Shown in pieces: positions 56,799 to 64,000 of a stretch of DNA of 64,000 nt (the first letter of the stretch is position 1; every line of letters begins with the position of its first letter). Source of the stretch: Chloroflexota bacterium (GTDB lineage: Bacteria; Chloroflexota; Dehalococcoidia; Lucifugimonadales; Lucifugimonadaceae); contig JAQCHZ010000001.1 of the NCBI GenBank assembly GCA_027618835.1, forward strand, positions 1 through 64,000, written 5' to 3'. The notes beneath the pieces are model-generated. The model was not told where the DNA came from. It was given only the letters and a program-made list of their open reading frames with translations, and ran no database searches. The translations under genes were made by a program, and so were the position numbers.

Positions 56799-58778
56799 TT
56801 GGCTAATAGCAAGCAAAAAGCACTTCTGGCAGTAATCGACGGACTTGGATTCAGCCGTGGACGGTCAAAAGCGGTAGTCGATGCCGCGTGGTCTCAACTC
56901 GACCAGAACGATCAAGAACTTATAGTCTCGGCCGTAGAGCGAATCGGACACGACGCCACATGGGCGAAGAACCTGCTGTACCCAGTTCACGTTGAATCGC
57001 TCGAAGCCGATACGCCGACTCGTGACGCCCTCACGTGGATCAGCGATCTCCAAACTTGCCGAGGATTCCTGAACGCTGATCTGATCGAACGCATCGATTC
57101 GCTTGTCGAATCCGTCGCTGAAGAACAGCGATATGTTCCGTGGGCTTCAGCAGCCCGCAATCTTTGGTCGCTACGAAACTCCAATCTTTCTATACCAACA
57201 AGTGCCTCTGGCATCTGGGCTGGATTCGAGGATCTCGACCCAGCAGTTCAGGGCAACTCCGAAACCGGGCATCAACAGATCGGCAACACGGAACTCGCTC
57301 CGCAACTCCCGCTTAAGATCACCAACTCAATCAACACTGGCGAGTTCTTCGAAAATCCTGCATTTAACAGCACGATAACTAGAGCCAAAGAACGTGGATC
57401 GACGATCAATTTTTGTTTCCTCCTATCAGGAGTAGGTGGTGGCGATGGACGGGTCCACAGCGCTTGGAATCATCTGGAAGCTTTCCTAGAGTTATTGTTC
57501 GTCCGGCATGGAATCTCGCCCAAAAAGGTTCAAATGCAGGCGATTCTCGACGGTCGTGATTCAGCCGCCAATAGTTCTATCGTCGCCGTAAACGGTTCAG
57601 GTGATTTCGTCGGTCAACTGCAAACGCTTCTATCGAAATACAATGCCGAGTCGTCACTCGCTTGGCTTGTCGGACGCTCGACGGCTATGGACCGTGACTA
57701 CAGAGAAGCTCCCGCCAAAGCCGACTTCGACCTGCTGACTGGCAGCGTGGGTCAACGAGTCGCCGATATCGCCGCAGCTCGATCGATCATCTCGGCAACC
57801 CACGATTCAGGCAAAACAGATCAGGACATCCCGCCGATAGCGGTTCTCAAAACCGACGGATCTGTGCCATCGATCGCCGTCAACGATGCCTTTATTGATC
57901 TAAATTTCCGTTCAGATCGACAACGATCAAAAATCGGTTCTCTCGCGGGCGCACGCCTGTTCCTCGAATCCGAAGGTGATTCGCGCGGGCGAAAATGGGA
58001 CGGTTCATGGATAGACCACAACCTCAATCTCGATATTTGTGCAATCGCCGAATATCACCCGATTTTCGAGTCTGATTACGGTATATCAGTCGCCTTCCAA
58101 ACCGAACCTCACTCGGCAAATTTTCTTGCGCAGTGGACAAAAACAGTCGGCGATGATGAATACACACTGGTTGCAGAAAGCGTTAAGTCGTCCCACATGG
58201 GTTACTTCTTCCGCGGCCGACGTGAAGATCCGGTTAACGGTGCAAACGAAGCTCGTTTCGTCACACCATCACACGGCGAAGAGGATGGCGTAAAGACCGA
58301 CACTGACTTCTACCTTCACCCTGGTATGCGAGCCAAAGAAGTGACCGTTGATGTCGTAAAGGCAATCGAAAAAGGCACGTCTCGGTTGATCTGCTGCAAC
58401 ATTGCCGCCCCCGACATGGTGGGACACCTTCTACCAGCGCGCTATGAAGAAGCCAAAGCCGCTTATCGTGCAGCAGCCGACTCTCTTGTCGAAATGGCAG
58501 AAGCGGCTAAAAACGCCGGAACCTTTATCGTCATTACGTCCGACCACGGCAATATCGAAGACGACACTTCCGCTCATTCGGTCAACGATGTGCTGACGAC
58601 GATCATTCGGCCCGATGGTGCTCAGTCTGCCGTCGGCATACCTGTATTCCAAGCAAGGCTCTTCGATGTCGCCCCCACGGTGCTCGAACTAATAGGTGCT
58701 TATCAGGTGCAAAAAGACACTACAGCATCGGCCCCCCCCGAACGTTTCACGGGCAGACCGTTGGTCGCCCCAGGGTGA
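56799..58778 (+). CDS. gpmI: Cofactor-independent phosphoglycerate mutase, long form
   Basis: 659 aa from a TTG start, about 150 residues longer than usual GpmI. Alkaline-phosphatase-superfamily residues are present: AVIDGLGFSR (metal Asp), the phosphate-accepting Ser in VQGNSETGHQQIG, APDMVGHLLPARY and ITSDHGNIEDDT (Asp-His). The extra length lies mainly between the first Asp and the serine motif (residues about 20-150). Domain B shows QAILDGRDSAAN and GRSTAMDRDYREAPAKADFD. It should interconvert 2- and 3-phosphoglycerate; a related phosphotransfer reaction is possible given the insertion and the TG in GNSETGH. Confidence 0.85.
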   Translation: MANSKQKALLAVIDGLGFSRGRSKAVVDAAWSQLDQNDQELIVSAVERIGHDATWAKNLLYPVHVESLEADTPTRDALTWISDLQTCRGFLNADLIERIDSLVESVAEEQRYVPWASAARNLWSLRNSNLSIPTSASGIWAGFEDLDPAVQGNSETGHQQIGNTELAPQLPLKITNSINTGEFFENPAFNSTITRAKERGSTINFCFLLSGVGGGDGRVHSAWNHLEAFLELLFVRHGISPKKVQMQAILDGRDSAANSSIVAVNGSGDFVGQLQTLLSKYNAESSLAWLVGRSTAMDRDYREAPAKADFDLLTGSVGQRVADIAAARSIISATHDSGKTDQDIPPIAVLKTDGSVPSIAVNDAFIDLNFRSDRQRSKIGSLAGARLFLESEGDSRGRKWDGSWIDHNLNLDICAIAEYHPIFESDYGISVAFQTEPHSANFLAQWTKTVGDDEYTLVAESVKSSHMGYFFRGRREDPVNGANEARFVTPSHGEEDGVKTDTDFYLHPGMRAKEVTVDVVKAIEKGTSRLICCNIAAPDMVGHLLPARYEEAKAAYRAAADSLVEMAEAAKNAGTFIVITSDHGNIEDDTSAHSVNDVLTTIIRPDGAQSAVGIPVFQARLFDVAPTVLELIGAYQVQKDTTASAPPERFTGRPLVAPG

Positions 58779-58983
58779 AGTAACCCGGCTCCACTCGGTA
58801 CAAACCTCGGTTGAGTTTGGGTGTGGACGCACAAGATGTGTGCTACCCCCACTTGACTGGGTGTCGGAGCATTGTAACTTCTGGTGTATCGGTCTTCCGA
58901 AAGACCTACATAACGAGGACGGTGAATCGCCAGCATGAGGCTGATGATTCACCGACACCAGACCGGCCCGAGTAGTACATCTA

Positions 58984-59601
58984 ATGGTTTCACGAGCAGA
59001 AACGAATAGCCCAGGATTGCGATACGTATCGATCGCTGATGATCTGCAAAAACAGATCGAATCAGGCGTGGTCAATCATGGCGACCGTCTGCCAAGCCAG
59101 CACGTTATGGCAAAACAGTACGGTGTTTCGCTCACAACCCTTCGCTCGGCGGTAGATCTTCTAGAACAACGAGGTTTAGTCCGATCTGCTCATGGACTAG
59201 GAACATTCGCACAATCGCCCGAAGCGAATCCCAAAGTACTGCTAGTTGATAATGATCCCCAAGTGGTCGATCTACTCACGGCAATACTCGAAGGCTAAGA
59301 CCTCACCGTATCCAGCGCTGGTACAGCTGTTTAAGGAATTGCAAAACTCGAAACTTCAACGTTCCAAGCAATATTTCTCGACATAATCATGCCCGGCGGA
59401 ACTGGCATCGACTTGCTCAAAGCAGTCGAACTACAGGGCATAAAAACCCCGGTCGTACTGGTAACAGGTGTAGGTGACGCCAACCTGATAGATGAAGCGA
59501 TGGATCATGGGCCTATCACCCTTATCCGCAAGCCGATTCGAGTAAAGCAAGTGCGTCAGGTTCTCGAAGTTCTCGGCGTTCACAAACAGGCGAAGGTCTA
59601 G
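58984..59601 (+). pseudogene. GntR-type HTH fused to a receiver domain, two in-frame TAA
   Basis: Residues 1-75 form a GntR winged helix (IADDLQKQIESGVVNHGDRL; QYGVSLTTLRSAVDLLEQRG). A response-regulator receiver follows in the same frame: VLLVDNDPQVVDLLTAILEG, phospho-acceptor Asp in AIFLDIIMPGGTGIDLL, Thr in PVVLVTG and Lys in LIRKPIRV. TAA codons interrupt it at 59296-59298 and 59332-59334 between receiver strands. A GntR-receiver fusion is unusual. With two stops the receiver would not be made as one chain, so I call it a decayed gene. Confidence 0.8.
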
Positions 59602-59611
59602 GCACAAACCA

Positions 59612-60348
59612 TTGAGTACTGAGAACCGACAAGTAGTAGTGTCCCACGCGGCAGCCCATAAGTTTGAACTTATTTGACGCATATCTTCCGGTTTGGCTCA
59701 CGATCTAAACGGGCCGATAGGCATCGCTCTAGGATTTCCTGAACTTGCTAAAGAAGCAATCGATGCTTCAACCTCTCCCGATCTTGCTCAGGCCGACACA
59801 AGCAAGGTACGCGGCTATTTAGAGATGAATCTGCGAGTCTTCGAGCTCGTGACATCTCTCGTGGAATCTGGAGCTTCGCAAAAGCGGAGCCCGTAACCAT
59901 CGAAAATATCGACATTGTTGAAGGACTCGAAACTGTGCAGCATCTAACGGCATCCGCTGTCAAAGTTGCACAGATCGACGTTGCCAGACGAGAAGATCCT
60001 GCTGCTCTTGGTGAAGCTTTTTGCTAAGCCGATTCATCGCTCTGCCAGAAAATACTGGTTGAACTCTTTCTATCGTCACCCGAATCAATCCCGGGCGGTG
60101 GATTAATCGTCTGGCAGATCATTGCCGCCGATGATGGTTCAATTGAGATTGATCTCGTAACCGAGCCATGGAACGAAGTATCCACCAACGAGTGGGTAAT
60201 TCCCGAGTATATTCGGGAATCATTCAAAGATATGGGCGGCAACATAACAAGTGCCTCTCCAACGCCGGTCCAATCGCCGGCCGACACCACCCAAGAACTT
60301 ACCGGATGGAGGATCGTTGCGACTCTCCATCCGGTAAGTTCCGACTGA
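59612..60348 (+). pseudogene. Degenerate histidine-kinase-like gene
   Basis: Pieces of one reading can be joined. VVVSHAAAHKFELI, a TGA at 59675-59677, then RISSGLAHDLNGPIGIALGF, which is an H-box with the phospho-accepting His. A frame change near 59875 leads to AKAEPVTIENIDIVEGLETV, a TAA at 60025-60027, then ILVELFLSSPESIPGGGLIV and EPWNEVSTNEWVIPEYIRES up to a TGA at 60346. The tail resembles a worn ATPase domain without clear N, G1 or G2 boxes. The start is uncertain. The order sensor regulator, kinase, LuxR regulator suggests one former signalling system. Confidence 0.65.
60295..60341. repeat. 17-bp perfect hairpin at the end of the kinase remnant
   Basis: GAACTTACCGGATGGAG (60295-60311) and CTCCATCCGGTAAGTTC (60325-60341) are perfect inverted arms with a 13-nt loop. 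The structure overlaps the last codons of the kinase frame and is followed by TTTTAAA, so it could act as a terminator or be the footprint of a small hairpin element. Confidence 0.7.
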
Positions 60349-60408
60349 TTTTAAATAGACAACTGGTTCTGAGCGATTGCTCGCAATCAAACGCCTGAGG
60401 AGGCTGCT

Positions 60409-61148
60409 GTGACTACGGATTCTGTAGCAAAGAAAAACATTAAGGTTTTGATGATCGATGATCACGAGATCATGCGTCAGGCGTACGGTATGTTGACCCT
60501 GATATCGAGATCGTTGAATTTGCCGGCGATGGTCAGGAAGCACTCGTGCTTGCCGACACACTCGGACCAACCGTGGTAATCATGGACGGTCGAATGCCTC
60601 GACTCAACGGTGTAGATGCAGCTCGAATTATTCGAGAGAAGCACCCTGAAATGGCAATAGATCTGCTCTCAGCTTTCGACGAAGATGAGTTCGTTCGAGA
60701 ATTCCTAAAGGGCAACGTCAGAGGCAAAGCATATTTGCTGAAGCAGTCGCTACAGAGCCTTTCTGACCTAGTACAGGCAGTGAAGGATGTCGCTGAATGT
60801 AAGACCTACCTCGCCAGCGAAATCGTTGCGAAGCTTGCAGGCACCCAGAACAGTCGTGAGAGCCAGTTCCGTTCAGAACTGACAGAGCGTGAACGTGAAG
60901 TTCTCGACTGTATGGCTCGCGGACTATCTAACGCAGCAATTGCTGAAGAACTGTTCATCCAGCCTCGAACGGTTGAACGAAACATCGGATTGATCTTCTC
61001 GAATATGCGACTACAACCTCAACCCAAAGCTCATGCTCGTGTCCAGGCAGTACTTGCGTACCTCTCAGACACAGGTCAACTGAAAGAGGGCTCGAAAGCA
61101 ACCGAAGGCGAAGGATCAATGATCGGCGCCATCGGAATGATGGGCTAG
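60409..61148 (+). pseudogene. LuxR-type response regulator with a frameshift
   Basis: A strong ribosome site (GAGGAGG) precedes GTG 60409. The first frame gives IKVLMIDDHEIMRQAYGML, the acidic pocket of a receiver. The frame changes near 60490-60500, and the next frame gives IVEFAGDGQEALVLADTLGP, Asp in VVIMDGRMPRLNGVDAARII, and a C-terminal LuxR HTH (LTEREREVLDCMARGLSNAA and PRTVERNIGLIFSNM). One missing base would repair it. NarL-family regulators of this size are about 215-240 aa. A strong terminator follows. Confidence 0.85.
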
Positions 61149-61211
61149 ACATCTCCCCTGCCCCGCAAGGCAAAGTCTTAGTTCAAAAGCTCATACAGCC
61201 CCCCAGACGCG

Positions 61212-61250
61212 AGAAAGCCTCCTAGACCCACAGGAGGCTTTCTTATTTAA
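61212..61250 (+). terminator. Intrinsic terminator after the LuxR regulator
   Basis: AGAAAGCCTCCT (61212-61223) pairs with AGGAGGCTTTCT (61232-61243), a 12-bp perfect stem with an 8-nt loop, followed by TATTT on the plus strand. It closes the signalling cluster. Confidence 0.85.
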
Positions 61251-61283
61251 TGCAGAGAGCAGTCGCCACATACATCGCCGATT

Positions 61284-61441
61284 GTCATTGCGATGAGGCA
61301 CGATCTGGCAATCAGCAACGCCAAGCAACGCTATGACCGAATGTGAACGAGCAACAGGCTTTGCGAACAGTAACCAGATAGCCAACAGCGAAGCTAAGTC
61401 GACTGATTGCCACGGCGTCCTATCGGGCTTCTCGCAATGAC
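61284..61441. repeat. Pair of inverted type B repeats
   Basis: GTCATTGCGA...GGCAATCAG at 61284-61315 and its inverted relative CTGATTGCC...TCGCAATGAC at 61403-61441 flank about 87 nt of unrelated sequence, a MITE-like layout with inverted ends. The same unit is at 13743-13849. It occupies most of the 342-nt gap before the SDR gene, which otherwise holds only the terminator at 61212. Confidence 0.7.
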
Positions 61442-61490
61442 AGCGTCGAACGAACTAGGCAATAAAACTGTCCAGCAAGAACAACTACAC

Positions 61491-62261
61491 CTACCAGGCG
61501 ATCTCGCCGCCATCGATAACAAGCTCGGTCCCGGTTACCCACCCAGCTTCGTCGGAAGCCAAATAAAGTATTCCGTACGCAATATCGATTGGCAATCCGA
61601 GTCGACCCATAGGCGTCATCGCCAAACGGGCGTCACGTATCTCTTTTTGAGAGTGAATGTCGAGAGTCATCGGCGTATCGGTAAAGCCGGGATGAACTGA
61701 GTTCACACGAATATTATCTGGGGCGTACTGAACCGCTGCCGCCTTACTGAATGTCCGCGCCGCGCCTTTTGAAGCGTGATACGCAGCACCCATAGGTGAT
61801 CCAACAATCCCGAAGATCGACGAAACGTTCACTACCGAACCGCCGCCGTTCTTCCTCATCGCTGGAATAGCGGTCTTAGTTCCGAGCATGACAGAGGTCG
61901 AGTTCACTGCGAACACGGTGTCCCAATTTTCGACGATCGTGTCTTCGACGGTCGCCCTACCCTTTGCCCCAGACATCCCGGCGTTGTTGACCACGATATC
62001 GAGTCGGCCCCATTTCGCCATCGTCTCGTCGACAACCTCGATCCATCGACTCTCTTGAGTGACGTCGAGCTTGCGATACATTGCGACTTCACCGTTCTGG
62101 TTCAGTTCAGCTTCAAGCGCATTACCTTTGGTGTCGTCGATATCGGCAATTACCACCCGAGCGCCCTGATCGACGAACAACCGCGAAGTAGCTTCGCCAA
62201 TACCGGATGCTCCTCCGGTAACGATTGCTGCTTTTCCTTCAAGACGATTACCTGAAGACAT
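61491..62261 (-). CDS. Short-chain dehydrogenase/reductase
   Basis: 256 aa classical SDR: cofactor motif TGGASGIG (15-22), NNAG (92-95), catalytic S147/S148, Y161 and K165 (AAYHASKGA). An Asp at the end of strand 2 (VVIADIDD) favours NAD over NADP. It resembles glucose-dehydrogenase/3-oxoacyl reductase-like members, but the substrate is not readable. It lies 34 nt downstream of the amber-containing enolase-family gene on the same strand, so they may form a catabolic operon. Confidence 0.9.
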   Translation of the reverse strand: MSSGNRLEGKAAIVTGGASGIGEATSRLFVDQGARVVIADIDDTKGNALEAELNQNGEVAMYRKLDVTQESRWIEVVDETMAKWGRLDIVVNNAGMSGAKGRATVEDTIVENWDTVFAVNSTSVMLGTKTAIPAMRKNGGGSVVNVSSIFGIVGSPMGAAYHASKGAARTFSKAAAVQYAPDNIRVNSVHPGFTDTPMTLDIHSQKEIRDARLAMTPMGRLGLPIDIAYGILYLASDEAGWVTGTELVIDGGEIAW

Positions 62262-62295
62262 TTTTAGTTCCTTAATTGTTATAGCGGGTCAGATA

Positions 62296-63408
62296 TCAGT
62301 CAATCACGTTATTTTTCAGTGAGTCAGGGTTAATCTCTAATCCCAGCCCTGGTCGATCCGCAAACGGTTTCCAAGTGCCGTCATCACCATAAGGCGGCAC
62401 TTCCGTCCACCAAACACTTTGGCTTTTTTCATCTGCTCCGAGAACTTCAACGACTTTGAGATTTGGGGTTGCCATCGCACAGTGCAAATGAACTAGCGAA
62501 ACGGCGTGTGGAGCGACCGGCAAGTTAAACGCATCGGCCATGGCAGCCACCTTCATCCATTCGGTAATGCCTGTAACCCGATGGACGTCTGGCTGGACAA
62601 TATCCACACCTCCGGCCATCAGCAAGTCCCTGAAGCCGTACTTGGTGTACTCATGCTCGCCCGTAGCCACAGGAATCGTAGTGGACTGTGAAATCTGAGC
62701 CAAACCAGGAATATCGTCAGCCAGCACAGGCTCTTCGAACCACCCCACATCGAATTGCTCGAATATCTTCGACATCTTTATCGCCTGCTTGGCGTAGTAC
62801 CCGTTATTGGCATCGACGTATATCTCGACATCGTCACCAACTGCCTTTCGAACGGCGGCAAGACGTGCGATATCTTCTCGTTCTGATCGACCGAAATCCT
62901 TGCCAACTTTCATCTTCACCCGAGGAATTCCCCGCTCAACGTACCCCATCTGCTCGGCGACCAATTCACCTTCTGAATAGTTCGTCCAACCACCCGACCC
63001 GTAAATCGGAACCGTCTCATGCGCCGGACCCAGTAATCGGTAAATAGGCTGATTCAGTACCTTTCCCTTCAAATCCCACAACGCAATGTCGATAGCAGCT
63101 ATAGCCTGAAAAGCCACGCCCTTACGACCAATACCACGCACTTGCCAGTACATATCCTGCCAGAGCTTCTCGACCATGAACGGATCCTGACCGACCAACA
63201 CGCCGTCCAGACTGTCGTGAATCACCGTCTAAATAGATCGGTGTCCCGGTGCATACCCGAGTCCAATCGTGCCTTCATCCGTATGGATGTGAACGAACAG
63301 CTGGCTCTTGCCTCTAGCATTCGGATCGATAGCCGGAATCGTTGCATCCTGAATCACGTACCCGTCAGGGTCGTGCAGCATCGTCGTTGTGATCTTTGTA
63401 ATTTTCAT
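62296..63408 (-). pseudogene. Enolase-superfamily gene with in-frame TAG
   Basis: From ATG 63408 the frame gives 59 residues of a normal capping domain (MKITKITTTMLHDPDGYVIQ; DEGTIGLGYAPGHRSI). A TAG at 63231-63229 follows, then 310 residues in the same frame with all catalytic motifs: K-x-K in RVKMKVG, VDANNGYY, WFEEPVLADD, ATGEHEYTK and VAPHAVS with Asp in VQPDVHRV. The barrel closely resembles the gene at 3633. A C-to-T change of CAG would explain the stop. A GTG at 63225 could in principle restart translation, but the product would lack part of the cap. Confidence 0.82.
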
Positions 63409-63592
63409 GCGGGTCCTGACATTGGTTCTGATCGATTCTGAGCGACAGAGTACGCCGGTTGCCCGAAATTGTGTATATCCATCATTGGAGATTTGATCGA
63501 CGATCGAGTTGATTCCTATATGCATCTCAACGCGAATGGTCGTACTCTTCTTGCTTCTACTCCCATCGCAACCCGCAATTTAGTCCTACTCA

Positions 63593-64000
63593 ATGACCAC
63601 CGAAAATCCAACCGGCTCGAAGTCTCGAACCGGGCGCGTCTTTTACGGCTGGTGGGTGGCAGTTGCCGGTGCGATGAACATGGTTGTCAGCTCTGGGCCA
63701 ACGTTCCAAGCGGCGAGCACGCTGTTCAGAGCCATTGAAGACGAATTCGGCTGGTCACGTGCAGTGATAACCGGAGTCGCTTCGTTCGGTCGATTCGGCG
63801 GTGCCTTGCTTGGCCCCCTCGAAGGCTGGCTCACCGACAGGTTCGGCACAGGGAAAATGGTCGTCGCCGGTTTTGCCATTGGTGGCGCCGGACTCATCTT
63901 TTACTCCCGACTTCACGGGCCATATCAGTACTACGCCGCTTACTTCATAATTTCGCTCGGATTCTCTATTGGCGGTTTCGTGCCTTCGATGGCGGCGGTC
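63593..64000 (+). CDS. MFS transporter, N-terminal part (runs off the window)
   Basis: ATG 63593 opens 136 codons with no stop before the window ends. RTGRVFYGWWVAVAGAMNMV begins segment 1; FRAIEDEFGWSRAVITGVAS and LEGWLTDRFGTGKMVVAGFA (motif A) are typical of the oxalate/formate or monocarboxylate-type MFS branch. At least four membrane segments are visible. Divergent from the enolase-superfamily gene, it could import that pathway's carboxylate substrate, which is a guess from position. Confidence 0.85.
   Translation, partial: MTTENPTGSKSRTGRVFYGWWVAVAGAMNMVVSSGPTFQAASTLFRAIEDEFGWSRAVITGVASFGRFGGALLGPLEGWLTDRFGTGKMVVAGFAIGGAGLIFYSRLHGPYQYYAAYFIISLGFSIGGFVPSMAAV

Noticed and set aside
58984-60348. 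Stop codon reassignment or readthrough explaining the in-frame stops
   Set aside because: TAA, TAG and TGA all occur inside accessory genes, frameshifts accompany them, and all three are used as normal stops in intact housekeeping genes.

Overview
The window looks like bacterial chromosome from a free-living member of the Chloroflexota, most likely the marine SAR202 / Dehalococcoidia-related lineage. This is inferred from gene content, not from a marker tree. The pointers are several enolase-superfamily (mandelate racemase/muconate lactonizing enzyme, MLE) paralogs beside SMP-30 lactonases, Ldh_2 dehydrogenases, RraA, M24 peptidase, short-chain dehydrogenase and MFS transporters; a valS T-box leader; a ThiXYZ-type transporter under a TPP riboswitch; and a PolX with a PHP domain. 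GC content looks near 50 percent and the coding density is high. No rRNA, CRISPR array or intact insertion sequence was seen. One complete tRNA gene (CAT anticodon) is present.

Layout. 0-1 kb: a tRNA, an inverted 56-nt copy of its 3' half, and a broken tyrosine recombinase between them. 1-3.6 kb: a lipoprotein and two paralogous membrane proteins. 3.6-18 kb: a catabolic accessory region with an MLE enzyme, the FAD and FeS subunits of a molybdenum hydroxylase without the catalytic subunit, XdhC, a MobA-like transferase, a dienelactone hydrolase with a frameshift, an M24 peptidase, tandem Ldh_2 dehydrogenases, an ornithine cyclodeaminase-like protein, an HAD dehalogenase and tandem SMP-30 proteins. 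18-21 kb: thiamine-precursor ABC transporter with a TPP riboswitch. 21-28 kb: SirB1-like protein, ECF sigma/anti-sigma pair, small zinc ribbon, an LprG-like lipoprotein paired with an MFS exporter, and a double-length ThyX-like protein. 28-33 kb: pyruvate dehydrogenase E1 alpha, E1 beta and E2 with RsgA inserted between E1 and E2. 33-43 kb: FolD, AcpS, NnrDE, CoaX and CoaBC (folate and CoA cofactors), an RraA-like protein, and valS behind a T-box. 43-54 kb: housekeeping genes (PolX, SecA, Prs, enoyl-CoA hydratase, IspH). 54-59 kb: a second MLE enzyme, an MFS transporter, a DUF192 lipoprotein and a long phosphoglycerate mutase. 59-61 kb: a decayed signalling cluster. 61.5-64 kb: SDR, a third MLE gene with an amber codon, and a partial MFS gene running off the window.

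Two themes stand out. First, a Spx/ArsC-like gene at 50659-51006 (minus) has an in-frame TGA exactly where the first cysteine of the CxxC redox motif belongs, followed by a short hairpin at SECIS-like distance. It is a candidate selenoprotein that ordinary gene calling would miss. Second, accessory genes in this window carry many lesions (frameshifts and all three stop codons) while the long housekeeping genes are intact. This points to gene decay rather than recoding, and it is also the main alternative explanation for the TGA in the Spx/ArsC-like gene.
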